The position numbers were made by a program, and so were the translations under genes. Of a DNA stretch of 58,744 nucleotides, positions 17,939-26,862 are shown in pieces. Source of the DNA: Antrihabitans auranticaus. Its GTDB lineage: Bacteria > Actinomycetota > Actinomycetes > Mycobacteriales > Mycobacteriaceae. The notes beneath the pieces are model-generated. The model saw only the letters and a list, made by a program, of their open reading frames with translations, was not told the DNA's origin and did not search any database. Where the stretch lies: contig NZ_JAEMNW010000013.1 of the NCBI RefSeq assembly GCF_016481275.1, positions 1 through 58,744 on the forward strand. The letters run 5' to 3'. Every line of letters starts with the position of its first letter. The stretch's first letter is position 1.

Positions 17939-19729
17939 ATGCGTGAGTTCGAGGTACCGGCGACCTATACGATCCCCGATGACGCGTCCATGGCGAACAC
18001 CGTGTTCCAGCATGCCAAGGAATCGCCCAACTTCGTGCCGTTCAAGATTCCGGTCGCCGGGGGCGGCTGGACGGACGTGACATCCGCACAGTTCGCGGAG
18101 AAGGTCACCGCGGTGGCCAAGGGCCTGATCGCCTCGGGCGTCGAAGCCGGCGACCGGGTCGCGATCATGGCGACCACCCGTTTCGAGTGGGTCCTGCTGG
18201 ACTACGCAATTTGGACCGCGGGCGGTTGCACGGTCGCCATCTACGAGTCCTCGGCTGCCGAGCAGGCGAAGTGGATTCTCGAAGACTCGGGCACGGTACT
18301 CATCGTCGTCGAGGCCCCTCGCCACTTCGACACCGTCGCCGAAGTCGCCGACTCGCTGCCCGACCTCCGGGAGACCCTGCAGATCGATTCGGGCGCTATC
18401 GACGAGCTGATCTCGCGCGGCAAGGAGGTCAGCGACGAAACCGTCGAGTCGCGCCGTGCGAAGGTCACCGCTTCCTCACCCGCCACGCTCATCTACACCT
18501 CCGGCACCACGGGCCGCCCCAAGGGTGTGCAGCTCACGCACAGCAACCTCTACGCCGAGTCGGCGGCGGTGCGAATCGCGTTGAAGAACCTCTTCACCGA
18601 GGGCAACAAGACGCTGATGTTCCTCCCCCTGGCTCACGTCTTCGCGCGTGCGATTTCGGTCGGCGCGCTCGACGCGAAGGTCACGATCGCTCACACCTCC
18701 GACTGGTCGACGCTCGTCGAACAGTTCGGCGCGTTCCAGCCGGACTTCATCCTCTCGGTGCCCCGCGTGTTCGAGAAGGTGTTCAACTCCGCCAAGCAGA
18801 AGGCGCACGACGGCGGCAAGGGCAAGATCTTCGACGCTGCAGCAGCGACCGCGATCGCATGGAGCGAAGCTCAGGACACGGGCGGCGCCGGCATCGGCCT
18901 CAAGGTCAAGCACGCCGTCTTCGACAAGCTGGTCTACTCGAAGCTGAAGGCCGCTCTCGGTGGTCAGTGCAAGGGCGCAGTTTCCGGCGGCGGACCGCTC
19001 GGCGCGCGCCTCGGCCACTTCTTCCGCGGTGTCGGCGTGACCATCTACGAGGGCTACGGCCTCACCGAGACGAGCGCGGCCGTCACTGTGAACACTCCCG
19101 ACAACATCAAGGTCGGCAGCGTCGGACAACCCATCGGCGGACACGGCGCAAAGGTTGCCGACGACGGCGAGCTGCTCGTGCGCGGTCCCGTGGTGTTCAG
19201 CGGCTACTGGAAGAACGACGAAGCTACGGCCGAATCGTTCGTCGACGGGTGGTTCAGGACCGGCGACCTCGGCGCGATCGACGAGAACGGCTTCATCGCC
19301 ATCACCGGCCGCAAGAAGGAACTCATCGTCACCGCGGCGGGCAAGAACGTCTCCCCGGCCCAGCTCGAGGACTCCCTGCGCGCGCACCCGCTGATCAGCC
19401 AGACGATGGTCGTCGGAGACGGTCAGCCGTTCATCGGTGCATTGATCACGCTCGACCCCGAGTCCCTGCCCGGCTGGAAGGAACGCAATGGCCTGCCCGC
19501 CGACACGTCGGTCGCGGACCTCGCCAAGAACCCCGACCTCATCGCCGAGATCGAGGCCGCGGTAGCCGAGACCAACAAGAAGGTCTCGAAAGCCGAGCAG
19601 ATCAAGAAGATCCGCATTCTCGACGTCGACTGGACCCAAGAAGGCGGCGAGCTGACCCCGAAGATGTCCCTCAAGCGCAACATCGTCCTCAAGCAGTACG
19701 CGGGCGAGGTCGAGGCGATCTACTCGTAG
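17939..19729 (+). CDS. Long-chain fatty-acid-CoA ligase (FadD15-like)
   Basis: A 596-residue adenylate-forming enzyme that activates fatty acids to acyl-CoA. ATP loop YTSGTTGRPKG at 186-196, the A5 motif YEGYGLTETSAAV, the A7/A8 region WFRTGDLGAIDENGFIAITGRKKELIVTAAGKNVSP, and the catalytic C-terminal lysine in LTPKMSLKRN. The length near 600 and the AGGK/NVSP form match the long-chain synthetases (FadD15 type) of mycobacteria. The GGAGGG box 9-14 bases before the ATG at 17939 fixes the start. A strong terminator follows, so it is probably a single-gene unit. Confidence 0.92.
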   Translation: MREFEVPATYTIPDDASMANTVFQHAKESPNFVPFKIPVAGGGWTDVTSAQFAEKVTAVAKGLIASGVEAGDRVAIMATTRFEWVLLDYAIWTAGGCTVAIYESSAAEQAKWILEDSGTVLIVVEAPRHFDTVAEVADSLPDLRETLQIDSGAIDELISRGKEVSDETVESRRAKVTASSPATLIYTSGTTGRPKGVQLTHSNLYAESAAVRIALKNLFTEGNKTLMFLPLAHVFARAISVGALDAKVTIAHTSDWSTLVEQFGAFQPDFILSVPRVFEKVFNSAKQKAHDGGKGKIFDAAAATAIAWSEAQDTGGAGIGLKVKHAVFDKLVYSKLKAALGGQCKGAVSGGGPLGARLGHFFRGVGVTIYEGYGLTETSAAVTVNTPDNIKVGSVGQPIGGHGAKVADDGELLVRGPVVFSGYWKNDEATAESFVDGWFRTGDLGAIDENGFIAITGRKKELIVTAAGKNVSPAQLEDSLRAHPLISQTMVVGDGQPFIGALITLDPESLPGWKERNGLPADTSVADLAKNPDLIAEIEAAVAETNKKVSKAEQIKKIRILDVDWTQEGGELTPKMSLKRNIVLKQYAGEVEAIYS

Positions 19730-19746
19730 GTCTCTGTGGTCGACCG

Positions 19747-19777
19747 AACGCACCCCGGGTTTTCCCGGGGTGCGTTT
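19747..19777 (+). terminator. Hairpin terminator after fadD
   Basis: Perfect 13-bp stem (19747-19759 with 19764-19776), TTTT loop, ends in TTT. Lies 18 bp after the acyl-CoA synthetase stop. Confidence 0.9.
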
Positions 19778-19816
19778 GTCGTTTGTGGCTGACGGGGATC
19801 GTCGGGTGTCGGATGG

Positions 19817-20160
19817 CGAACAGGCGCTCGGCCAACCACCTGCTGGGCGAGGACGACCAGAAGGCTCGCCACACCGGCGCGTCCCTCACCCGATGCTCGT
19901 GATCACCACACCCGGGATCCGCACCCGGCGCGTCGCACGACGACACGCCGGACCCCTGTCAGCCGCACCCTCTTTCGGGATCCGCACCCCGACTCGCCGA
20001 CCGACACGCCGGGACCTCCCCTAAAAGGGGTGCGGCTGGCGTGGATCGCCCGTTCGCGTGTCGAACAGGCGCTCGGCCAACCACCTGCTCGGCGAGACCG
20101 ACCAGAAGGCTCGCCACACCGGCGCGTCCCTCACCCGATGCTCGTGATCACCACACCCGG
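19817..20160. repeat. Intergenic repeat block: two 99-bp direct copies around a hairpin segment
   Basis: The 403-bp gap 19778-20180 has no gene I can support. It holds two direct copies of a 99-bp sequence, 19817-19915 and 20062-20160, identical at 96 of 99 positions. Between them, 19960-20038 begins CAGCCGCACCC and ends GGGTGCGGCTG (an 11-bp inverted repeat) and includes the small hairpin CCCCTAAAAGGGG. The segment CGGGATCCGCACCCCGACT plus the following GCCGACCGACACGCCG recurs in the block at the right end of the window (58379-58744), as does CGGCCAACCACCTGCT. No transposase or target duplication is seen. Confidence 0.85.
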
Positions 20161-20180
20161 CACCACCCGCCTCTACAAAG

Positions 20181-20549
20181 TCACAACACCCCCGCCAGAA
20201 CCAGAGCAATGGCCGGCGTAATCCCCTGCATCACGGCGGCACGGTAGTACTGCTTCCCACCCACGGCGAGGACCAACGCGGCGCCGACGATGCTCGCGCA
20301 GGCGAAGATGACGATCGCGTACCCGGCGTCGTTGTGCATGATCAGGCCGACGGCGATGCCGATGGCGAGGAACAGGTTGTAGAAGCCTTGGTTGAACGCC
20401 ATCGGGCGCAAAACGTCTGCGTTGGCCTGGCTTTCGACCGCGAAGCGCTTCCACACTTTCGGTTGGCTCCAGAGCACGCTCTCCATCGCGAAGATGAATA
20501 CGTGCAGAGCAGCCGCGATCGCGGCGAACACCTGAGCAATGACCGGCAT
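20181..20549 (-). CDS. DUF1304 family membrane protein
   Basis: A 122-residue protein with four hydrophobic segments and no signal peptide. The pattern is that of DUF1304: an N-terminal helix ending HVFIFAMESVLW, then the loop PKVWKRFAV, then NQGFYNLFLAIGIAVG, AIVIFACASIVGAALVLAV and a last helix. Function unknown; an integral membrane protein. Its start faces the acyl-CoA dehydrogenase operon across 110 bp that contain a palindrome. Confidence 0.85.
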   Translation of the reverse strand: MPVIAQVFAAIAAALHVFIFAMESVLWSQPKVWKRFAVESQANADVLRPMAFNQGFYNLFLAIGIAVGLIMHNDAGYAIVIFACASIVGAALVLAVGGKQYYRAAVMQGITPAIALVLAGVL

Positions 20550-20612
20550 GTGATCAGGGTCTCACACACATAACTTCGTACCCGGCTTTTCGCTCGGCTC
20601 TCGACGGCGTAC

Positions 20613-20628
20613 CTTACTCTGGAGTAAG
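20613..20628. promoter_or_regulatory. Perfect 7-2-7 palindrome, candidate operator
   Basis: CTTACTC-TG-GAGTAAG lies in the divergent region, 32 bp before the dehydrogenase start and 64 bp from the DUF1304 start. Size and symmetry suit a TetR- or GntR-family dimer. It contains TACT-N4-AGTA, as does the site at 17906. Confidence 0.55.
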
Positions 20629-20659
20629 ATAGACACCGACCACTGATCGACACCCAGAA

Positions 20660-22060
20660 ATGGTGATCATGAGCAAGCAAAGCGCAACGCAGCGTAGGCC
20701 CCGCGACACGTCGTCGGTGAGCCTGAAGAACAACCCGAAACGCGACTGGATGGGCGCCGCGATGCGGGCCCTCACGACGGTCACCGGATCCGAGCTTGCC
20801 GAGAAGTACAAGCTTCGTAAGCCGATCGAGCGCGTGACCTACGAAGGCACCAAGACCGGCTTCCGCACCCTCGGTGCCGCGACTCGCGCCTTCGAGCGGG
20901 TCTCCGGTAACGGCAAGCCCAAGCGCCTCGACGAGAACTCGTCGAAGGGCAAGGACTTCTTCGACATCACGCCCGACGACGAGCAGAAGATGATCGTCGA
21001 CACGGTGAAGGAATTCGCCGAGGAGATCCTGCGTCCCGCAGCACACGACGCCGACCACGCCGCAAAGGCGCCGGCGGACCTCCTCAGCCGGGTCGCCGAG
21101 CTCGGCATCACCCTGATCAACGTTCCCGAGGAGCTGGAAGGCGCTGCCACCGAACGTGGCGCGGTCACCAACTCGCTCGTCGCCGAGGCGCTCGCGCATG
21201 GCGACATGGGCCTCGCACTGCCGATTCTCGCGCCGAGCGGTGTCACCGTCGCGCTGACGCAGTGGGGCACCGACACGCAGCAGAAGACCTACCTCCCCGC
21301 GTTCACCGGTGAGAGCGTTCCCGCCGCGGCGGTTGTCGTATCCGAGCCGCGCGCGCTGTTCGATCCGTTCGCGTTGCAGACCAAGGCAGTTCGTTCGCCG
21401 AGCGGCTACAAGCTGACCGGCGTGAAGAGCCTCGTTCCGGCTGCTGCCGATGCTGAGCTGTTCATCATCGCCGCAGCTCTCGATGGCCGGCCGACCTTCT
21501 TCATCGTCGAAGCCGCCAGCAAGGGCCTCGTCGTCGAAGCGGACCCGAGCATGGGTCTGCGCGCCGCAGGCCTCGGCCGCCTGATCCTGAACGACGTCGC
21601 GGCTCCCGAGTCGGCAATTCTCGGCGACGGTGACGCAGACCAGCGGGAGAACGAGTACGCGGACGCAGTCCGGCTCGCGCGCCTCGGCTGGGCATCGCTC
21701 GCGGTCGGCACCGGCCAGGCCGTGCTCGACTACGTCATTCCGTACGTCAACGAGCGCGAAGCATTCGGCGAGCCGATCAGCAACCGCCAGGCCGTGGCCT
21801 TCATGGTTGCCAACATGGCCATCGAACTCGACGGCTTGCGGCTGATCACGCTGCGCGGCGCTTCCCGCGCAGAGCAGGGACTTTCCTTCGCCCGCGAAGC
21901 AGCGCTCGCGCGCCGTTTCGCAGCGGAAAAGGGCATGCAGATCGGGCTGGACGGTGTTCAGCTGCTCGGCGGCCACGGCTACACGCAGGAACATCCGGTG
22001 GAGCGCTGGTACCGCGATCTTCGAGCCATCGGCGTTGCCGAGGGTGTCGTCCTCATCTAA
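20660..22060 (+). CDS. Acyl-CoA dehydrogenase (FadE24-like), long form
   Basis: A 466-residue acyl-CoA dehydrogenase with a basic N-terminal extension of about 90 residues (SKQSATQRRPRDTSS...) before the normal helical domain (ITPDDEQKMIVDTVKEFAEEIL). Motifs NEREAFGEPISNRQAVAFMVANMA and LLGGHGYTQEHPVERWYRDLRAI are present. The chain stops only six residues after the likely Glu (AIGVAEGVVLI), so the usual last helix is missing. Length and order with the next gene resemble M. tuberculosis FadE24 (468) and FadE23 (401), a conserved pair. Start uncertain: ATG 20660 or ATG 20669. Gap to the next gene is 44 bp. Confidence 0.87.
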   Translation: MVIMSKQSATQRRPRDTSSVSLKNNPKRDWMGAAMRALTTVTGSELAEKYKLRKPIERVTYEGTKTGFRTLGAATRAFERVSGNGKPKRLDENSSKGKDFFDITPDDEQKMIVDTVKEFAEEILRPAAHDADHAAKAPADLLSRVAELGITLINVPEELEGAATERGAVTNSLVAEALAHGDMGLALPILAPSGVTVALTQWGTDTQQKTYLPAFTGESVPAAAVVVSEPRALFDPFALQTKAVRSPSGYKLTGVKSLVPAAADAELFIIAAALDGRPTFFIVEAASKGLVVEADPSMGLRAAGLGRLILNDVAAPESAILGDGDADQRENEYADAVRLARLGWASLAVGTGQAVLDYVIPYVNEREAFGEPISNRQAVAFMVANMAIELDGLRLITLRGASRAEQGLSFAREAALARRFAAEKGMQIGLDGVQLLGGHGYTQEHPVERWYRDLRAIGVAEGVVLI

Positions 22061-22104
22061 TTCTGCCCACCTGAAGACGCTTTCGGCGCAAAGGAATCCC
22101 GAAC

Positions 22105-23337
22105 ATGATCAACCTCGAAATCCCGAAGAAACTCAAATTCTCATCGAATCAGGCACATCAGGTCGGCTCGCAGCTCTTCCGGCCGATCTCGCGCAAGTAC
22201 GACAAGGCTGAGCATGAGTACCCGGTCGAACTCGACACGATGGCCGCCATGATCGAAGGTCTCGCCGACTCCGGCACCCAGAAGATCGGTGGCGCGGCCG
22301 GCGGTCGCGAAGAAGACTCCGAGGACGACAAGAAGCACGCCACCGAGCTGCTCGGCAACTCCAACGGTGGCAACATGTCCGCGCTGTTGAACGCGCTCGA
22401 GACCTCGTGGGGCGACGTCGGCCTCATGCTGTCGATCCCGTACCAGGGCCTCGGCAACGCGGCGATCGCGGCCGTCGCCACCGATGAGCAGCTGCAGCGC
22501 TTCGGCAAGGTGTGGGCCGCAATGGCCATCACCGAGCCCAGCTTCGGCTCCGACTCGGCGGCCGTCACCACCACTGCCGTCCTCGACGGTGACGAGTGGG
22601 TGCTCAACGGCGAGAAGATCTTCGTGACCGCCGGTGATCGCTGCACGCACATCGTCGTCTGGGCATCGGTCGACAAGAGCCTCGGTCGCGCCGCGATCAA
22701 GTCCTTCGTCGTGCCGCGTGACGCACCGGGCCTGAGTGTGCCGCGCCTCGAACACAAGCTCGGAATCAAGGCTTCGGATACGGCCGTCGTCGTGCTGCAG
22801 GACTGCCGCATCCCAGCCGACAACATCCTCGGCAGCCCGGAAGTGAACGTGCAGAAGGGCTTTGCCGGCGTCATGCAGACGTTCGACAACACGCGTCCGC
22901 TCGTTGCCGGCATGGCCGTCGGTGTCGGTCGCGCCGCACTCGAAGAGCTGCGCCGCATTCTCGAAGAGTCCGGCATCGAGATCGACTATGACACGCCTGC
23001 CTACAACCAGCACGCCGCGGCCGCGGAATTCCTGCGGCTCGAGGCGGATTGGGAAGCGGCATACCTGCTTTCGCTGCGCGCAGCGTGGATGGCCGACAAC
23101 AAGAAGCCGAACTCCACCGAGGCCTCGATGTCGAAGGCCAAGGCCGGCCGCATGGGCACCGACGTGACCCTGAAGGCGGTCGAGCTCGCCGGCGCCATCG
23201 GATACTCGGAGCACACGCTGCTCGAGAAGTGGGCCCGGGATTCGAAGATTCTCGACATCTTCGAGGGCACCCAGCAGATCCAGCAACTCATCGTCGCCCG
23301 CCGGATTCTCGGCAAGACAAGTGCCGAACTGAAGTAG
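22105..23337 (+). CDS. Acyl-CoA dehydrogenase (FadE23-like)
   Basis: A 410-residue FAD enzyme for beta-oxidation. It has the FAD motif AMAITEPSFGSDSAAVTTTA, the NGEKIFVTAGDRCTHIVVWA block, and the C-terminal IFEGTQQIQQLIVARRILG, in which the Glu of FEGT is the MCAD-type catalytic base. Unlike its partner it has a complete C-terminus. Second gene of the unit that starts at 20660; it ends at a good terminator. The pair may be two homologous subunits of one enzyme or two separate enzymes. Confidence 0.88.
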   Translation: MINLEIPKKLKFSSNQAHQVGSQLFRPISRKYDKAEHEYPVELDTMAAMIEGLADSGTQKIGGAAGGREEDSEDDKKHATELLGNSNGGNMSALLNALETSWGDVGLMLSIPYQGLGNAAIAAVATDEQLQRFGKVWAAMAITEPSFGSDSAAVTTTAVLDGDEWVLNGEKIFVTAGDRCTHIVVWASVDKSLGRAAIKSFVVPRDAPGLSVPRLEHKLGIKASDTAVVVLQDCRIPADNILGSPEVNVQKGFAGVMQTFDNTRPLVAGMAVGVGRAALEELRRILEESGIEIDYDTPAYNQHAAAAEFLRLEADWEAAYLLSLRAAWMADNKKPNSTEASMSKAKAGRMGTDVTLKAVELAGAIGYSEHTLLEKWARDSKILDIFEGTQQIQQLIVARRILGKTSAELK

Positions 23338-23353
23338 GTCCGTTCCACCTTCG

Positions 23354-23386
23354 AAGCCCCCTGCATGAGCACGCGCAGGGGGCTTT
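23354..23386 (+). terminator. Hairpin terminator after the acyl-CoA dehydrogenase pair
   Basis: 11-bp stem (23354-23364 with 23375-23385), 10-nt loop, followed by T. Begins 16 bp after the stop. Confidence 0.85.
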
Positions 23387-23480
23387 GTTGCGCTGCAATG
23401 CAATTCACAATTCTGCGCTCGGCCTCGACCGGATCGGACTAGCGTGGTTGCACTTCCTCTCACGACCGAAAGCACCGACG

Positions 23481-25103
23481 ATGCTGCTTCGCGACACAGT
23501 CACAGCCCTCACCGATGGTGTGGGTGCGCTGCATGCGATGGCGCGCGCTGGACTGATTCCGCTGTTGCGCCCGGACCAGGTCGTCCGGACGGCGATGGCC
23601 GTCGACGAACTCGGACCCATCGCAGGGGCGATCCACGGTCACAGAGTCAACGGCGTCGACCGAATCGCCGTGATCGACGACCACGGCGCCCTCACCTTCC
23701 AGCAACTCGACCTGATGTCGAACGCGCTCGCCCGCGCCTGGGTCGACGAAGGGCACAGCGCGTCGTCCGTGTTCGGCCTGATCTGCCGTAACCACCGCGG
23801 ACTCTTCCTAACCGTCTGCGCAACAGCCAAATTGGGCGCCCGCGTCGTCCTGCTCAACACCGGATCGGCCCCACCGCAACTCGCAGCCATAGCCGCACGC
23901 GAGGAGATCACGGCGTACGTCTACGACGCCGAGTTCGGCGCGACGACGAGCGCATTCGCCGACGTTGCCCGGTACGTCAGTTGGTCGGATCACGGCGACG
24001 AGCCCGAGGATCGGACCCTGACCAAGCTGATCGATGGCCGCTCGACCGACCCCGTCGACAGACCTGCCGAACCCGGCATCGCGATTCAATTGACGAGCGG
24101 AACGACCGGAACACCCAAAGGTGTACCGCGCAGCCATGTTTCGCCGCTCGCTGCCGCGCAGATCCTCGACCGCATTCCGTTGCGTGCAGAGCAGACGATC
24201 GTGGTCGCCGCCCCTGCCTTTCATGCGACAGGGCTCGGCTTCAGCGGCCTCGGACTTGCGCTGCGCAGCACGCTGGTCATGACTCGCAAGTTCGACGCCG
24301 AGCACACGCTTGCACTGGTCGCCGAGCACCGCGCAGACACGTTGATCCTCGTGCCGACCATGCTGCAACGCATCCTGGATCTCGGCCAGGACACAATCGC
24401 GAGCTACGACACGTCGAATTTGAAGGTGGTTCTCACTGCAGGGTCGGCGTTGTCGCCCGACCTCTGTCGGCGGACTGCGGAGTACCTGGGCGACGTCCTC
24501 TACAACCTCTACGGGTCGACGGAAGTCGCGGTCGTAACCGTCGCAACCCCGAAGGACCTGGAACGGTCGCCGGGCACGGCCGGCTCCACTCCCATAACGT
24601 GCCGAGTCGCGCTCTACGACGACAACGGCAAGAAGATCCACCGCGCCGGAGTCACCGGTCGGATATTTGCCGCGAACGGCGCGAGCTTCACCGGATACAC
24701 CGACGGCCTGGACAAGGAGCGCATCGACGGTCTGCTCTCGACCGGCGACAGCGGCCACTTCGACAAGCGCGGCATGCTGTTCGTCGAAGGTCGCGACGAC
24801 GACATGATCGTGTCCGGCGGGGAGAACGTGCACCCGGTCGAGGTCGAGAATCTGCTGGCCGATCGCGCAGACGTACTCGAGGTCGGCGTCATCGGTGTTC
24901 CCGACGACCACTTCGGTCAACGACTGCGGGCGTTCGTCGTACCGACGCCTGATTCGACGCCGGACGCGCAAGAGATTCGCAACTACGTGAAGGCTCGGCT
25001 TGCGCGCCACATGGTCCCGCGCGACGTGGTGTTTCTCGAAGACCTTCCCCGCAATGCGACCGGTAAATTACTGCGGTCAGCTTTGGCCGAAATCCGCAAC
25101 TAG
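23481..25103 (+). CDS. Acyl-CoA synthetase, FadD2-like (copy 1)
   Basis: A 540-residue AMP-forming acid-CoA ligase. ATP loop LTSGTTGTPKG at 204-214, LYNLYGSTEVAVVTVATPKDL (A5), GLLSTGDSGHFDKRGMLFVEGRDDDMIVSGGENVHP (A7/A8) and catalytic Lys in LPRNATGKLLRSAL. Nearly the same architecture as the next gene, including the N-terminal PLLRPDQVVR helix, so the two arose by duplication. The frame is open from 23049, inside the previous gene, but homology with copy 2 begins about the ATG at 23481. The group resembles M. tuberculosis FadD2; the acid substrate is unknown. Confidence 0.88.
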   Translation: MLLRDTVTALTDGVGALHAMARAGLIPLLRPDQVVRTAMAVDELGPIAGAIHGHRVNGVDRIAVIDDHGALTFQQLDLMSNALARAWVDEGHSASSVFGLICRNHRGLFLTVCATAKLGARVVLLNTGSAPPQLAAIAAREEITAYVYDAEFGATTSAFADVARYVSWSDHGDEPEDRTLTKLIDGRSTDPVDRPAEPGIAIQLTSGTTGTPKGVPRSHVSPLAAAQILDRIPLRAEQTIVVAAPAFHATGLGFSGLGLALRSTLVMTRKFDAEHTLALVAEHRADTLILVPTMLQRILDLGQDTIASYDTSNLKVVLTAGSALSPDLCRRTAEYLGDVLYNLYGSTEVAVVTVATPKDLERSPGTAGSTPITCRVALYDDNGKKIHRAGVTGRIFAANGASFTGYTDGLDKERIDGLLSTGDSGHFDKRGMLFVEGRDDDMIVSGGENVHPVEVENLLADRADVLEVGVIGVPDDHFGQRLRAFVVPTPDSTPDAQEIRNYVKARLARHMVPRDVVFLEDLPRNATGKLLRSALAEIRN

Positions 25104-25200
25104 CGGGTATTCCCGCACTGCTAGTCTGCGATTGCAGATTTATTTCCTATGACGACGCGGTCATCGTCTGCGTGACGTTGGGCCGCGGGAGGCTGGTCTC

Positions 25201-26856
25201 GTGGATCTTTCGTCGCCCAAACCCATGGATACTGCCCGCAAGGTCGGCGATCTCGCGAAGGGCGTCGACGTTCTGCGCCGCCGGAAGTTGTTCAATCCGC
25301 TGCGCCCCGACGAGGCGGTCCGATCGAGCCTCGATGTTATGAAGTTCGGCCCCTTCGCGGGCGTCGTCATGCACGGTGCGCACCGTCATCCGAACCAGAC
25401 CGCGATCGTCGACGAACTCGGCTCGCTGACGTTCAAAGACCTCGACGAGCAGTCGAACGCGCTCGCTCGCGGCCTGGCCGCCGAAGGTATCGAAGCCGGC
25501 ACCGTGATCGCTGCACTGTGTCGCGATCACCGCGGTCTGGTGCTCGCAATGTTGGCTGCCGGCAAGGTCGGTGCGCGGCTGGTCATGATGAACACCGGCT
25601 TTGCCAAGCCACAGTTCGCCGACGTCAGCAAGCGCGAAAACGTCAAGGCAGTGCTGCACGACGCCGAATTCGTCGACCTCCTGAGCGCGATCCCGCGTTC
25701 GACCCCGCGCTACCTCACCTGGATCGACGATTCCGACAGCGCCGATCCGACCGCGAAGACAATCTACGAACTGCTCTCGGGCCAGTCGCGTGCCAAGATC
25801 TCGGCGCCCAAGAAGCCCGGCGGCATGATCATCCTGACCAGTGGCACCACTGGAACTCCGAAAGGCGCTCCCCGCGATCGGGTTTCGCCGTTGCAGTCCG
25901 CACAGTTCCTCGATCGGGTACCCCTGCCGAACAACGAGACCATGTACATGGCGGCGCCAATCTTCCACGGCACCGGACTGTCGCAGTTCACGATCGGTCT
26001 TGCTCTCGGAAACCGCGTGTGCTTCCAGCGAAAGTTCAATCCCGAAAAGACCCTTGCCGGCATCGCCAACACGAAGGCCACGTCCCTCGTCGTCGTGCCG
26101 ACGATGCTGCAGCGCATGATCGACCTCGGACCCGACGTACTCGCGAAGTACGACACGTCCTCCCTGAAGGTGATCTTCGCGGCAGGTTCGTCGCTCTCGC
26201 CGGACCTCTGCAAGCGGACCACTGACATCTTCGGCGACGTGCTGTACAACCTCTACGGCTCGACCGAGGTCGCCGTCGCTACCGTCGCGACACCCGAAGA
26301 CCTGCGCACGGCGCCTGGCACGGTCGGCAAGCCGCCGGTCGGCTGCCGCGTGCAGTTGTACGACGCCGACCGCAACAAGGTGAACACGCCGCACACGATC
26401 GGCACGATCTTCGTATCCAGCGGTCTGAGCTTCGCGGGATACACCGACGGCCGGAACAAGGAAGTCGTCGACGGGATGATGTCGAGCGGCGATGTCGGGC
26501 ACTTCGACGAGAACGGTCTGTGGTTCGTCGACGGCCGTGACGACGACATGATCGTGTCGGGCGGCGAAAATGTCTACCCGCTCGAGGTCGAAAACCTACT
26601 GGCCGACCGGTCCGACGTGCACGAAGCAGCGGTGGTCGGCGTCGACGATCCCGACTTCGGAAAGCGCTTGCGCGCCTTCATCGTTCCTAGCCCGGACGCG
26701 GCGCGCGACGAGAAGGAGATCAAGGACTACGTCAAGAACAACCTGGCGCGGTACAAGGTCCCCCGCGAGGTTATCTTCCTCGACGAGCTCCCCCGCAACG
26801 CAACCGGAAAGTTGCTGCGCAAGCAGCTCGTCGATATGGACATCGAAGGCGCGTAG
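25201..26856 (+). CDS. Acyl-CoA synthetase, FadD2-like (copy 2)
   Basis: A 551-residue paralogue of the preceding gene with the same motif order: LTSGTTGTPKG, NLYGSTEVAVATVATPEDL, MMSSGDVGHFDENGLWFVDGRDDDMIVSGGENVYP and LPRNATGKLLRKQL. It activates a carboxylic acid to its CoA ester through an acyl-AMP. The GTG at 25201 and ATG at 25225 are both possible starts; neither has a strong ribosome site. It is 97 bp from copy 1 and converges with the next synthetase gene across a large palindrome. Confidence 0.9.
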   Translation: MDLSSPKPMDTARKVGDLAKGVDVLRRRKLFNPLRPDEAVRSSLDVMKFGPFAGVVMHGAHRHPNQTAIVDELGSLTFKDLDEQSNALARGLAAEGIEAGTVIAALCRDHRGLVLAMLAAGKVGARLVMMNTGFAKPQFADVSKRENVKAVLHDAEFVDLLSAIPRSTPRYLTWIDDSDSADPTAKTIYELLSGQSRAKISAPKKPGGMIILTSGTTGTPKGAPRDRVSPLQSAQFLDRVPLPNNETMYMAAPIFHGTGLSQFTIGLALGNRVCFQRKFNPEKTLAGIANTKATSLVVVPTMLQRMIDLGPDVLAKYDTSSLKVIFAAGSSLSPDLCKRTTDIFGDVLYNLYGSTEVAVATVATPEDLRTAPGTVGKPPVGCRVQLYDADRNKVNTPHTIGTIFVSSGLSFAGYTDGRNKEVVDGMMSSGDVGHFDENGLWFVDGRDDDMIVSGGENVYPLEVENLLADRSDVHEAAVVGVDDPDFGKRLRAFIVPSPDAARDEKEIKDYVKNNLARYKVPREVIFLDELPRNATGKLLRKQLVDMDIEGA

Positions 26857-26862
26857 GCGCCA

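Noticed and set aside
19817-20160. Insertion sequence or CRISPR array
   Set aside because: No transposase, no target-site duplication, and only two long copies without spacers of regular length.
19689-20209. Two short minus-strand frames (19689-19946 and 20021-20209) encoding the same peptide
   Set aside because: The identity is due to the 99-bp DNA repeat; starts and ends differ and no ribosome sites are visible.
20342-21994. 550-codon open frame on the minus strand
   Set aside because: It lies antisense to the acyl-CoA dehydrogenase gene, is Arg/Gly/Asp-rich with no recognisable fold, and is explained by high GC at third positions.
22141-23475. 444-codon open frame on the minus strand
   Set aside because: Antisense shadow of the FadE23-like gene; low-complexity composition and no domain.
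25147-26502. 451-codon open frame on the minus strand
   Set aside because: Antisense to the FadD2-like gene; a similar shadow lies under copy 1, as expected from the duplication and GC bias.
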